This document shows, piece after piece, positions 37,480-46,366 of a stretch of 64,000 bases of DNA. Each line of letters begins with the position of its first letter. Within the stretch, counting starts at the first letter, position 1. The notes below the pieces were generated by a model. That model was not told the origin of the DNA. It searched no databases and was given only the letters and a program-made list of their open reading frames with translations. The position numbers and the translations under genes are program-made. The DNA is from Thermomonas sp. (lineage in GTDB: Bacteria > Pseudomonadota > Gammaproteobacteria > Xanthomonadales > Xanthomonadaceae), in assembly GCF_023953935.1 (NCBI RefSeq), contig NZ_JAMLIW010000005.1, positions 1-64,000 on the forward strand, written 5' to 3'.

Positions 37480-37634
37480 TGGGTAGGAGCGGTAGCGCCG
37501 CCCGTAGAAGCGTACAGGCAAGCTACCACGACAACGCCCAAGCGCGGTTCATTTGTCTTCTGGCTAAGGCGCGTCGGCGAAGACAGTACTTGACGTACGG
37601 CGAGCCGGCGCGCCAACGCCAGAAGGCGAAGGAA
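37480..37634. repeat. REP-like sequence and 69-bp imperfect palindrome after rpsI
   Basis: A GTAGGAGCGG-type REP-like sequence lies near 37486-37510. A longer imperfect palindrome spans 37557-37625, with outer arms CTTCTGGC / GCCAGAAG and inner GGCGCG / CGCGCC. It begins directly after the rpsI stop and may act as the operon's terminator or 3' stabilising structure. I see no gene between tRNA-Gln and rpsI. Confidence 0.7.
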
Positions 37635-38027
37635 TCAGCGCTTGGAGAACTGGGTGGCGCGACGTGCCTTGTGCAGGCCCACCTTCTTGCGCTCGACCTC
37701 GCGCGCATCGCGGGTCATGAACCCGGCCTTGCGCAGTTCGGACTTCAGGGTTTCGTCGTACTCGACCAGCGCGCGGGCGATGCCGAGGCGGATCGCGCCG
37801 GCCTGGCCGGTGGTGCCGCCGCCGGATGCCGTCACCTTGATGTCGAAGGTCTCGACGTGCTTGGTCAGCTCGAGCGGCTGGCGCACGATCATGCGCGCGG
37901 TCTCGCGGCCGAAGAACTCGTCCAGCGGACGGTCATTGATGGTGATGGTGCCGCTGCCCTTGCGCAGGAACACGCGGGCGGTGGAGGACTTGCGACGGCC
38001 GGTGCCGTAATTCTGGGTGATTGCCAT
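37635..38027 (-). CDS. rpsI: 30S ribosomal protein S9
   Basis: Ribosomal protein S9, 130 residues, near the decoding centre of the 30S subunit. It begins [20 protein letters not shown] and ends with the typical basic tail TQFSKR. It lies 12 bases downstream of rplM in the conserved rplM-rpsI operon. Confidence 0.98.
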   Translation of the reverse strand: MAITQNYGTGRRKSSTARVFLRKGSGTITINDRPLDEFFGRETARMIVRQPLELTKHVETFDIKVTASGGGTTGQAGAIRLGIARALVEYDETLKSELRKAGFMTRDAREVERKKVGLHKARRATQFSKR

Positions 38028-38039
38028 GATGATCGGACC

Positions 38040-38468
38040 TTAGACTTCGAGCGGCTGCGGCTGCTGGGCGGCGTGCGGATGCTCGGCGCCGGCGTAAACC
38101 TTGAGCTTGCGGTACATCTGCCGGCCCAGCGGGCCCTTCGGCAGCATGCCCTTGACGGCGATCTCGAGCACGCGCTCGGGATGGCGCTCCAGCGCCTGCG
38201 CCAGCGATTCGGTCTTGAGGTTGCCGACGTAGCCGGTGAAGCGGTGGTACAGCTTGTCGTTGAGCTTGTTGCCGGTCACCGCGACCTTGTCGGCATTGAT
38301 GACGACCAGATAGTCACCGGTATCGACGTGCGGGGTGAACACGGGCTTGTGCTTGCCGCGCAGGCGGTAGGCCAGGGCTGCGGCGAGGCGGCCAAGGGTC
38401 TTGCCCTCGGCGTCGACGACGTACCAGTCGCGCTGGACGGTCTCGTTCTTGGCGATGAAAGTCTTCAT
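38040..38468 (-). CDS. rplM: 50S ribosomal protein L13
   Basis: Ribosomal protein L13, 142 residues, an early assembly protein of the 50S subunit. Conserved sequence includes [15 protein letters not shown] and [20 protein letters not shown]. First gene of the rplM-rpsI operon. The 247-base gap upstream, shared with the divergent TonB-like gene, contains its promoter and leader. Confidence 0.98.
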   Translation of the reverse strand: MKTFIAKNETVQRDWYVVDAEGKTLGRLAAALAYRLRGKHKPVFTPHVDTGDYLVVINADKVAVTGNKLNDKLYHRFTGYVGNLKTESLAQALERHPERVLEIAVKGMLPKGPLGRQMYRKLKVYAGAEHPHAAQQPQPLEV

Positions 38469-38715
38469 GGAGAACTCGTTTCAGGGGTGCATGGTCGGGC
38501 TGGTTCCCTCGCCGTTGCGGCTGCGGAACGTCGCCTCGCGTTGTGCTGGAACAGCTTCGCGCCGGGCCATCGAACCCGAATGGCGGCACGCAAGAGGCGG
38601 GATTATGGGGGATTTCGCTGCGCCATGCAACTGACCCCCACTGTCAGCGCTCTGGCGGCAGCAATGTGTCGGCGTTATTGTGACAGCCAGTCGATGCTCC
38701 CGGCCAGGAGATTCC

Positions 38716-39501
38716 ATGCGCCCCTTGTGCCTGCTGCTTGCAGTTGCCGCCACCTTGCCCCTGCGTGCGGCCGAACCAACGCAGCCCGGCGTCCTTTCCT
38801 ATTACCTTGACGTCCGGGTGGACGTCGACGCTCAGGGCAAGGTGCTCCATGTTGAAGCGCCCGCGGATTTTCCGGAAGCAGTCCGCGATTACGTCGAGCG
38901 CAGAGTGGCGACTTGGCAATATCTGCCCGCGCGCGAAAACGGCGTCGCGGTGTCAGCGACCACCTGGGTGCGGGTGGGCATGTGCGCGGTGCCGGTGGCG
39001 GAAGGCTACCGGATGGGGCTGGACTTCAAGGGCAATGGGCCCGGGAATCTGAGCAGTTCGACAGGATTTTGGCCCGCTCCAAAATATCCATTGGATGCCC
39101 AGAGGCGTGATCTGGGGGGCAGTTTTACCGTTCACTTTGCCATCCAGGACGATGGCAGTGCCAAAGTGACTTCGATCGACCCCAACGACGAAGACAGCCG
39201 CCGGTATCTGGGCTGGTTCCGTGACGGCTTGAACGCTTGGGTTGCGGAGATGCATTTCCAGCCGGAACTGGTGAATGGTCGGCCTGTGCATACCGAGATG
39301 AAGATCCCGGTGACCTTCATATCCCGCGCGGGCTCATCACCGCCGACGCCCGCGGAACGGCAGGCTGAATCGGAAGCCCGAGCGCTGACGTCGCGGGAGT
39401 GCCTGGCCGCATCCTTGCCAATGGGGCTGGTGCCGGTTGCGCAAAACTCCCCGGTGAAGGTGACACCAATGCCGGAAGTCCGGGCCGGAGCAGGTTCGTG
39501 A
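38716..39501 (+). CDS. Secreted protein with TonB C-terminal-like domains
   Basis: Exported protein of 261 residues: signal peptide (cleavage near LRAAEP), then two regions resembling TonB C-terminal folds, the first at about 25-110 (VDVDAQGKVLHVEAPADFPEAV) and the second at about 120-225 (GSFTVHFAIQDDGSAKVTSID). It has no membrane anchor or proline-rich spacer, so it cannot act as a classical TonB. The ATG at 38716 follows AGGAG. A paralogue-like protein is encoded at 57572-58435. Function unknown. Confidence 0.7.
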   Translation: MRPLCLLLAVAATLPLRAAEPTQPGVLSYYLDVRVDVDAQGKVLHVEAPADFPEAVRDYVERRVATWQYLPARENGVAVSATTWVRVGMCAVPVAEGYRMGLDFKGNGPGNLSSSTGFWPAPKYPLDAQRRDLGGSFTVHFAIQDDGSAKVTSIDPNDEDSRRYLGWFRDGLNAWVAEMHFQPELVNGRPVHTEMKIPVTFISRAGSSPPTPAERQAESEARALTSRECLAASLPMGLVPVAQNSPVKVTPMPEVRAGAGS

Positions 39502-39533
39502 TGTTTGCCCGGTGACGGTTTCGCGCGCCGCCC

Positions 39534-40313
39534 TCAAAACCCGTAGCGCGAAAACCCGCCGTCCACCGCGATGCACTCGCCGGTGATGTAGCCGGCGGCG
39601 GGCAGGCACAGGAAGGCAACGGCGGCGGCGACTTCCTCGGGTTCGCCGATTCGGCCGATCGGGGTGCGCAGCAAGACCTCGTCGAGGTAATCGGGATCGG
39701 CCAGCTTGCTCTGAGTGCGGCGGGTGCGGATGTACCAGGGCGCGACGGCATTCACGCGGATGCCGTCCTCGGCCCATTCGACGGCAAGATTGCGGGTCAT
39801 CTGATGCAGCCCCGCCTTGCTCATCCCGTAGGGCGCGCCGGTACGCACGTGGGTCAGGCCGGAAACGCTGCCGACGTTGACGATGCTGGAGCTGGCGTGG
39901 CGCTCCAGCAGCGGATGGGCGAGGCGACACAGTTCGAAGGCCGAAAACAGGTTGACCTCGAAGATTTCGCGCCACTGGTCTTCGCCATAGTCCAGCGCGG
40001 GACGGGTGAGGTTGCCGCCGGCGTTGTTGACGAGGATGTGCAACCCGCCCTGGCCGCGCGCCCAGTCGATGAGCTCGGCGCGCTGGTCTTCGTCCGTCAC
40101 ATCGGCCGGCAGCGCCAGCACGGCGTCTTCGGGGCCGGGAAAAGCGTCTTCCAGTTCGGCGCGGGCCGCTTCCAGCTGCTCCGCGTCGCGCGCGGTCATC
40201 AGCACCTGCGCGCCGAAACCGAGCAACTCGCGGCAGATCGCGAAACCAATCCCGGCGCTGGAGCCGGTCACCAGCGCGCGTTGGCCGTCGAGGGTCCAGC
40301 GGGGAGAAGGCAT
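39534..40313 (-). CDS. SDR family oxidoreductase
   Basis: Classical short-chain dehydrogenase of 259 residues. The NAD(P) motif [11 protein letters not shown] is near residue 17, NNAG at about 95, Ser in GSVSG and the YxxxK pair in YGMSK near 160. The C-terminal [10 protein letters not shown] is typical of the SDR superfamily, closest in style to tropinone-reductase-like or 3-oxoacyl-ACP-reductase-like types. Start at 40313 chosen from GGAG seven bases upstream. Substrate unknown; divergent from a small lipoprotein gene. Confidence 0.9.
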   Translation of the reverse strand: MPSPRWTLDGQRALVTGSSAGIGFAICRELLGFGAQVLMTARDAEQLEAARAELEDAFPGPEDAVLALPADVTDEDQRAELIDWARGQGGLHILVNNAGGNLTRPALDYGEDQWREIFEVNLFSAFELCRLAHPLLERHASSSIVNVGSVSGLTHVRTGAPYGMSKAGLHQMTRNLAVEWAEDGIRVNAVAPWYIRTRRTQSKLADPDYLDEVLLRTPIGRIGEPEEVAAAVAFLCLPAAGYITGECIAVDGGFSRYGF

Positions 40314-40374
40314 GCACATGCTCCGGTCGCGGCGTTGGACGTAGGATAGGCCACCGCTCAACGGAGAGTGTCCC

Positions 40375-40626
40375 ATGCGCCGCCTGCTGCTGGCTTGCTG
40401 TGTCTTGTTGCTGCTGTCCGCCTGCACCCCGGATCAGGCCCCGGACGAAACCCGGCGCCCGGACCCGCAGGCCGGCGCGACACCTGCGGCCGCGCCGGCG
40501 GCGGACACGACCTCGCCGATCACCGCCACCGCCAATGGCTACAAAGACGCCGCGCGCAACGCGGTCAACCAGACCCAGGACGCGGCGGCGCGGGAGCAGT
40601 CACAGATCGACCAGGCCGGGCAGTAG
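40375..40626 (+). CDS. Small lipoprotein
   Basis: 83-residue predicted lipoprotein with lipobox LSAC at residues 14-17, followed by an Ala/Pro-rich tail and a helical C-terminus ([20 protein letters not shown]). ATG follows GGAGAG. Divergent from the SDR gene and convergent with sppA. No known family recognised. Confidence 0.7.
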   Translation: MRRLLLACCVLLLLSACTPDQAPDETRRPDPQAGATPAAAPAADTTSPITATANGYKDAARNAVNQTQDAAAREQSQIDQAGQ

Positions 40627-40706
40627 ACGCGGGCGCGCCGGTAGCCTGCGGCGTTGCTTTGCTCGCGGTTGGAAGCCGCCGCCGCCAATGCGGCCGGCGG
40701 CGTTGC

Positions 40707-42599
40707 CTACAGCCCGTCGCCGCAGAAGCAGTAGGCCAGCGCGCTGACCCGCGGGTTGCCGTGCTGCGCCAGCGCGTTTTGCACGAAACGCAGCGGCACC
40801 GAGGCCTGCGCGCGCTCGGCCAGCAGCGGTGCCAGCGGGCCGGCGTCGGCCAGCAGGCGCGCGCCGATCCGGCTTTGCAGCACCGTGTCCAGCCAGGCCG
40901 GCAAGGCATTGCCGCCGGTTTCGATCCAGCGCGTCTGCCACTGGCCCGCCTTGCCCAACTTGGCGCGTGCGGCAGCGTCGTTCAGGGCGTCCTGCAATCC
41001 GCCGAAGGCGTCCACCAGCCCGCGTTCCTTGGCCTGTGCGCCGGACCACACGCGCCCGCGTGCCACCGCGTCGATCTGTTCGACGCTGCGTCCGCGCGCC
41101 TGGGCAACGCGCCCGGTGAAATCGCGGTAGCCCTTGTCGATCACCGCCTGGATGGTGCTGGCCATGCCTGGATCCAGTGGGCGGGTGATGTCGAAGGCGC
41201 CGGCGTAGGGCCCGGTGGCCACGCCGTCGGTGTGCACGCCGAGGCGATCGAGCGTGCGGTCGATGTTCGGGAACAGGCCGAAGATGCCGATCGAGCCGGT
41301 GATCGTGGATGGATCGGCATAAATGCGATCGGCATTCATGCTGATCCAGTAGCCGCCGGACGCGGCGACGTCGCCCATCGACACCACCACCGGCTTGCCG
41401 TCCGCCTTCAGCGCCGCCACCGCACGGCGAATGCGCTCGGAAGCGAACACCTCGCCGCCGGGTGAGTTGACCCGCAGCACCACCGCCTTGACGCCATCAT
41501 CGGTGCGCGCTTGCTCGAGCAGGTCGGAGGTCGAATCGCCGCCGATCTGCCCGGGCGGCAACTTGCCGGCGGCGATCTCGCCTTCGGCCACCACCACCGC
41601 CACCGCCGGGCGGTCGTCGGGCCGGGCGCTCTGGAGGTTGAAACGGGCCGCGTAATCCTCCAGCGCAATGCTGCGGTAGCCGTCTTCGGCGCTCTCATCC
41701 GCGGCGCCGCGCTCGGTGAGCAGCGCGTCGAAGGCTTCGCGGGTTTTCAGGGCGGTCACCAGTTTCTGTTGAAGTGCGAGCTTGGCAAGGTCGCCCTGGG
41801 CCGCCGTCACGGCCTCCGGCAACGTGTCGGCAAACCGCTGCAGCGCCTGCGGCGCCAGCCCCCGCGCCTTGCCGATGTCGGCCAGCATCCGCTGCCAGAT
41901 GTCGTTCATCCAGAACAGGTCTGCCTTGGCTTCCGGCGAGGCGGCATCGAGGATGAAGGGTTCGGCCGCCGACTTGAATTCACCGACCTTGAACAGGTGG
42001 ACGTCGACGCCGAGCTTGTCCTGCAGGGCGGTGCGGAAATACTGCCGATAGGACGCCAACCCGGTCAGCATCACCCCGGCTTGCGACATCGGATCAAGAT
42101 AGATTTCGTTGGCTTGCGCGGCCAGCAGGTATTGGCCCTGGGTATACCCGTCGCCGTAGGCCAGCACCTGTTTGCCGGAAGCGCGCACCGCGGCCAGCGC
42201 CGCGGCGACCTCGCGCAGCGTGGCAAAACCGCTGGGCTGCAGATCGTCCAGATAGAGCGCGACCCGGTTGATTTTCTTGTCGCTGCGCGCCGCGTCCAAT
42301 GCCTGCAGCAAATCGCGCAGGCGCACCTCGCGGCAGCGGTCGGAATTGCCGTTGCGCGCCAGATAGCGGCTGAGCGGGCTGCACGTGTACTGCTCGACGA
42401 TCCGGCCCTGCGGCGCGATGACCAGGGTGGTGTCCGCTTCCAGCGGCGCCAGCTCGCGGTTGCTCAGCAGCGCGACCAGCACCAGCAGGAGGACGAGCAG
42501 GAACAGCAGGTTCAGCACCAGCCGCCGGGTGAAGTTGATCGCATTCCAGACGCCGATGACCAGGCTGGCGATGGGGCCGTGGCGGCGAGGTTCGTTCAT
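40707..42599 (-). CDS. sppA: Signal peptide peptidase SppA, 67-kDa type
   Basis: Inner-membrane serine protease of 630 residues that degrades cleaved signal peptides. One N-terminal membrane helix (about 28-47) anchors two tandem ClpP-like domains. The general-base Lys209 sits in GEFKSAAEPF, the same number as E. coli K209, and the nucleophile Ser414 in GDVAASGGYW (E. coli S409). Full-length E. coli-type rather than the short SppA form. Confidence 0.95.
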   Translation of the reverse strand: MNEPRRHGPIASLVIGVWNAINFTRRLVLNLLFLLVLLLVLVALLSNRELAPLEADTTLVIAPQGRIVEQYTCSPLSRYLARNGNSDRCREVRLRDLLQALDAARSDKKINRVALYLDDLQPSGFATLREVAAALAAVRASGKQVLAYGDGYTQGQYLLAAQANEIYLDPMSQAGVMLTGLASYRQYFRTALQDKLGVDVHLFKVGEFKSAAEPFILDAASPEAKADLFWMNDIWQRMLADIGKARGLAPQALQRFADTLPEAVTAAQGDLAKLALQQKLVTALKTREAFDALLTERGAADESAEDGYRSIALEDYAARFNLQSARPDDRPAVAVVVAEGEIAAGKLPPGQIGGDSTSDLLEQARTDDGVKAVVLRVNSPGGEVFASERIRRAVAALKADGKPVVVSMGDVAASGGYWISMNADRIYADPSTITGSIGIFGLFPNIDRTLDRLGVHTDGVATGPYAGAFDITRPLDPGMASTIQAVIDKGYRDFTGRVAQARGRSVEQIDAVARGRVWSGAQAKERGLVDAFGGLQDALNDAAARAKLGKAGQWQTRWIETGGNALPAWLDTVLQSRIGARLLADAGPLAPLLAERAQASVPLRFVQNALAQHGNPRVSALAYCFCGDGL

Positions 42600-42672
42600 T
42601 GCAGGATTCCGGAAGCGGGGGCCGCGACAGCGCGGGCAGGCAGGTGGATTCTAGTGGACGGATGGCGCAAGC

Positions 42673-44058
42673 TCATGCGGCATCGGTCATGGTGGGGCGA
42701 TCGGGCATCGGCATCGGCATCCGCAGGCTGCTGCGCAAGAATCGCCGTGCCAGCAGGAACGCGGCCATGGTCAGCCCGGCGGTCAGCCCCAGCCACATCC
42801 CGCGCGGCCCCCAGCCCAGACCGAGGCCGAGGCCGGCGCCCACCGGCATACCCACGCCCCAGTAGGCCAGCGCCGCCAACCACATCGGCACGCGGGTGTC
42901 CTTGAGCCCGCGCAGGGCGCCGGCCGAGACCACCTGCACGCCATCGGGAAACTGGAACAACGCGGCATACAGCAGCAGCGCGCCGCCCAGCGCAATCACC
43001 GCCGGATCGGCGCTGTACAGGCGGGCCACCGCGTCATGGCCGAACCAGCAGCACAGGGCCGAGACCGCCTGCGTGCCCAGCATGATCGCAAAGCCCGCGA
43101 ATGCCGCGCGGCGCAGGCCGTCGCGGTCGCCGCGCCCCAGCGCGTGGCCCACCCGCACCGTGGTGGCTTCGGCGATCCCGAACGGCAACATGAAGCAAAC
43201 GGAGGCCACGTTCAGCGCCACCTGATGGGCGGCCACCGGCACTTCGCCCAAGCGCCCGATCAACAGCGCCGTCACCGCAAACAGCCCGCCTTCCATGGTG
43301 ATGGTCACGCCGATCGGCAGCCCGGTGTGCAGCTCGCGCTGCACCCGCCACTGCGGCCAATCCCAGCGCGAAAACAGGCGCAGGTCCGCGAACCGCGGGC
43401 TGCGCGCCAGATACAGCGCAAACCCCAGCGCCTGCATCCAGAACATCACGCTGGTGGCGATGCCAATCCCTTGCGCGCCCAGTTCCGGCAGCCCGTACAG
43501 GCCATTGGTCAAGACATAGGCCGTCGGCGCCAGCACGCACAGGCCGCCGAAGCCCAGCAGCATGGTCGGCAGCGACCAGTGCAGGCCGTCGCTGAGATAG
43601 CGCATCGCCAGATACAGCGCGAACGCCGGCACGCCCCAGCGCACCGCGTGCAGGAAGTCGATCACCCCGGGCACGATCTCGGGCGCAATGCCCATCGGCC
43701 CCAGCAGCGCCGGCACCGCGCTGAGCAGTGCGAACAGCAGCACGCCCAGCCCGGCGGCCAGCCACAGCGACTGCCGGAACAGCGGACCGATTTCGGCCCG
43801 CCGGCCGCTGCCGTCGAGCTGCGACACCGACGGCGGCACCGCCATCAGCGTCCCCATCGGTGCCAGCATCGGCAGCCAGAACAGCGCCGCGCCCACCGAT
43901 ACCGCCGCCAGCGTGGCGGTGCCGTGGTGCCCAGCCACCACCGCATCGACGAAACCCACCAACCCGTGCGACAGATGCCCGGCCGCCAGCGGCCCAGCCA
44001 GGCGCAGGGTGCGCGCCAGCTCCGTGCGAAAGCGCGGCGGTGGGGAAGTCGGAAACAT
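42673..44058 (-). CDS. MATE family efflux transporter
   Basis: Multidrug and toxin extrusion transporter of 461 residues with about twelve transmembrane helices in two repeated halves. Family features include the N-terminal LRLAGPLAAGHLSHGLVGFVD and VAAHQVALNVASVCFMLPFG. NorM-type members export cationic drugs using Na+ or H+. Start at 44058 chosen from the membrane topology; no strong ribosome-binding site is visible. Divergent from the broken DUF4286 gene. Confidence 0.88.
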   Translation of the reverse strand: MFPTSPPPRFRTELARTLRLAGPLAAGHLSHGLVGFVDAVVAGHHGTATLAAVSVGAALFWLPMLAPMGTLMAVPPSVSQLDGSGRRAEIGPLFRQSLWLAAGLGVLLFALLSAVPALLGPMGIAPEIVPGVIDFLHAVRWGVPAFALYLAMRYLSDGLHWSLPTMLLGFGGLCVLAPTAYVLTNGLYGLPELGAQGIGIATSVMFWMQALGFALYLARSPRFADLRLFSRWDWPQWRVQRELHTGLPIGVTITMEGGLFAVTALLIGRLGEVPVAAHQVALNVASVCFMLPFGIAEATTVRVGHALGRGDRDGLRRAAFAGFAIMLGTQAVSALCCWFGHDAVARLYSADPAVIALGGALLLYAALFQFPDGVQVVSAGALRGLKDTRVPMWLAALAYWGVGMPVGAGLGLGLGWGPRGMWLGLTAGLTMAAFLLARRFLRSSLRMPMPMPDRPTMTDAA

Positions 44059-44143
44059 GCACAAGGCAATGGCGGGCGAAGCGCTGGCAGCGGCCCGCGC
44101 GGGCTGGCATTTTAGCGGCTCCATCCGGTGGAGCGCGCAAACC

Positions 44144-44504
44144 ATGGAACACGCCGACCTGGAGCACCCTGCCGCGGAGCGTGCGGACGGCGAGCGCGCA
44201 GCGCCGGTGATCTACGAGGTCAATCTGGACGTGGACGCCGCGCTGGCGGCGGAGTATCGCGTCTGGCTGCGTGCGCATGTGGCGCAGATGCTGGCGCTGC
44301 CGGGTTTTGTCTCGGCGCGGATCGTTCGAGGTCATCGACCCGCCGGCGCCGGGCCGGCTGTGCCTGTGCGTGCACTACCGCCTGCGTGATGCCGCTGCTT
44401 TGCAAGACTATGTCGACCACCATGCTGCCCGCATGCGCGCCGACGGCATAGCACGATTCGGCAGCCGCTTCACCGCCAGCCGCCGCGTGTTGCGGGCGTC
44501 CTGA
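44144..44504 (+). pseudogene. DUF4286 family gene interrupted by a +1 frameshift
   Basis: Two frames each encode half of one DUF4286 protein. From the ATG at 44144 the first frame gives VIYEVNLDVDAALAAEYRVW...LPGFVSARI; the second frame resumes with FEVIDPPAPGRLCLCVHYRL and ends at 44504. The break is at 44321-44330 (ATCGTTCGAG): removing one base, for example G44324, would join ...SARI-FEVIDPP in one frame. Either a genuine frameshift mutation or an assembly error. The family has a small ferredoxin-like fold of unknown function. Confidence 0.8.
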
Positions 44505-44509
44505 CGGGG

Positions 44510-44640
44510 CTTCCCATCGCCGGTCGTGGTGAGCCCTTGCCGTTCGTGGTGAGCCTGTCGTTATTCCGTTCGTGGTGAGCCTGTCGAACCATGAACGGCA
44601 CACCACGAACGGCAAGGACTCGCCACGAACAGGAAAGACA
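44510..44640. repeat. Degenerate GTTCGTGGTGAGCCTGTCG repeat cluster
   Basis: Three copies of CGT[T/G]CGTGGTGAGCC-type units at about 44520-44585, followed by the inverted form CACCACGAACGG near 44600-44616 and a degenerate CGCCACGAACAGG at 44622-44635. A matching cluster lies after rpoH at 54625-54747. This family of repeats (with GTTCGACAGGCTCACC cores) is frequent in related genomes. It separates the DUF4286 pseudogene from the YadA fragment. Confidence 0.75.
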
Positions 44641-44641
44641 G

Positions 44642-44668
44642 AAAAATCCGGGGCGGTTGCCCGCCCCG
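44642..44668 (-). terminator. Intrinsic terminator after the YadA anchor fragment
   Basis: An 8-bp stem CGGGGCGG / CCGCCCCG with loop TTGC, followed on the minus strand by ATTTTT. It lies 26 bases after the stop of the YadA-type fragment. Confidence 0.85.
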
Positions 44669-44694
44669 AATTTCGTCACCGCGCTGGCCTGCGC

Positions 44695-44948
44695 TTACAG
44701 ATCGAAGCCGAAACCCGCACCCACCGACGACTCCCCGTTGGCGAAGCTGGCGCCCAGCGAGAACGAGCCCGACGTGCCCACCCGCCGACCGTAGCCGATC
44801 GACACCGCGCCCTGGCCGCCCTGCGCGCCCACGCCAATCGCCAGCCGGCCACGCGGGCTGTTACTCATCGCCGCATTGACCGCCATCTGGGTCATCGCCG
44901 TGCCCATCGCGCCTATCCGGTCGATCCTGGAAATCGCTGTCTTTCGGA
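44695..44948 (-). pseudogene. YadA-type trimeric autotransporter C-terminal anchor fragment
   Basis: About 85 codons in one frame match the trimeric autotransporter membrane anchor: RIDRIGAMGTAMTQMAVNAA, then beta-strand stretches such as GRLAIGVGAQGGQGAVSIGY, ending with the aromatic/Leu C-terminus GFGFDL recognised by the BAM complex. No passenger, stalk or signal peptide exists upstream; the DUF3106 gene ends at 44966. An ATG at 44907 could express the last 70 residues. Best read as the remnant of a lost adhesin gene. Confidence 0.75.
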
Positions 44949-44965
44949 CCAGTCCATGGTGATCT

Positions 44966-46366
44966 TCATCGCGCCAGCCGCGCCTGCAGCCAGGCGCCGC
45001 GTTGGTCGGGCGGCTGTGCGAGCAGGTCGCGCCGCAGCACATCGCGGGCTTGTGGCGGGGTGCTTTGCGCCAGCCGCGAGAGAGTGTCGATTTCCTCCGG
45101 CGTGGCCTGACGCAGCAGCGCCAGCAGCGGCTGGCGTTGGTCGGCCTCGATGAAGGTGAACAGCGCGGCGATCCGCGGCCAATCGCGGCCCAGTGCCGGG
45201 CCGAGGTGCCAGCCGCGGTGGGCGTCCCAGGACTGCGCGGCGTAGGTGGCGATCAGTGCGCGCTGCCGTGCCGGCGGCAGGGCGTCGAAGCGCGTGGCGA
45301 CGGCGCGGAGCGTGTGGCGTTCTTCTGCGGTGAGAGTTTGCCATTCGGCCCAGGCGCCGCGGTCGCGGCTGCGTTGCGCAGGGGTTGCCGTGGGCGGAGT
45401 GCTCGCAGCTTCCGGGGGCGATATGGGTGACGCGACTGCCTCCGGTTCGGTTGCCTGTGGTTCGCCGCTGGCGGCCAACCACGCCAGCAGCGGCAGGCGC
45501 CGGGCCAGCGCCAGATCGGCGGGATGGTCCCGCAGTTCGCGGTCCGGGTCGAGCGCGGCATTGTTCGGGTCGAAGCGGGCCTTGGGCGCGGCCGCCGGCG
45601 GCAGGGCTTCGGAATGCACGCGCCCACGCCACGCATCCAGCAGCGCCCGACCGCGCGGATGCAGCAGCGCCCAGGCGGCTGCCGCGGCAATCACCACCAA
45701 TGCCGCCGCCAGCACCGCCACCAGCCACCAGCCCCGGCGGACGCGGCGGTGCGGGGATGGCGTTGGCGTTGCCGTTGCTGCGCGTTCTTCCCTGGCGCGG
45801 TTGCTGCCGCGGGCCGCGGTTTCGGCAACGATCGCACGCGGCGGCAGCGACGGGGATTGCACTGCGTCCACCGCGTCCGGGAGCTGCGCCAACACCCGCT
45901 GCGCGGCATCGCGCCAGCTGCGCCAGACCTCCAGATCCAGATCGCCCTGCGCATTGTGCGGCAGCGAACTGCGGATGCGCTGCTGGTAGTCCGCCACGCC
46001 CAGGCCCAGTGCAGCCGCGGCATCGGCATCTTCCAGCCCCGCGATCAGATGCAGCAGCACGGCCGCGCGCAGCGACGGCGTCAACCGTGCGATCTCGGGC
46101 AGCATATCGCCGCGATCGCCGTCGGCCCGCCGTTGCCCCATTGCCGGCACCGACAGCAGCAGCCGCCAGTACTGCATCGGCCACTGTGCGATCGGCCATT
46201 GCCCGGCGTCGCTTGCGAACACCTTGGCCGCAACGGCGAGCGCGTTCCTGGCAGCGGCCGCATCCCCGGTCTGCACCAACGCCAACAGCCGCGCGCGCCG
46301 ATCCACGCCGCGCAGGAACGCAGCGACGGCGGACGGCTGGGGCGCGACGGGTGGAATCCGGCTCAT
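44966..46366 (-). CDS. DUF3106 protein with membrane helix and sigma-like N-terminal region
   Basis: 466 residues. Residues about 30-140 are helical and loosely resemble the RNA-polymerase sigma region 4 layout (LTPSLRAAVLLHLIAGLEDADAAAALGLGV). A transmembrane helix follows at about 213-236 (GWWLVAVLAAALVVIAAAAA), and the C-terminal periplasmic part carries DUF3106-like repeats (WAEWQTLTAEERHTLRAVATRF, LPPARQRALIATY, ATPEEIDTLSRLAQ). Reminiscent of an anti-sigma or sigma-fused membrane regulator, but this is inference. Its start has no strong ribosome-binding site. Confidence 0.65.
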   Translation of the reverse strand: MSRIPPVAPQPSAVAAFLRGVDRRARLLALVQTGDAAAARNALAVAAKVFASDAGQWPIAQWPMQYWRLLLSVPAMGQRRADGDRGDMLPEIARLTPSLRAAVLLHLIAGLEDADAAAALGLGVADYQQRIRSSLPHNAQGDLDLEVWRSWRDAAQRVLAQLPDAVDAVQSPSLPPRAIVAETAARGSNRAREERAATATPTPSPHRRVRRGWWLVAVLAAALVVIAAAAAWALLHPRGRALLDAWRGRVHSEALPPAAAPKARFDPNNAALDPDRELRDHPADLALARRLPLLAWLAASGEPQATEPEAVASPISPPEAASTPPTATPAQRSRDRGAWAEWQTLTAEERHTLRAVATRFDALPPARQRALIATYAAQSWDAHRGWHLGPALGRDWPRIAALFTFIEADQRQPLLALLRQATPEEIDTLSRLAQSTPPQARDVLRRDLLAQPPDQRGAWLQARLAR

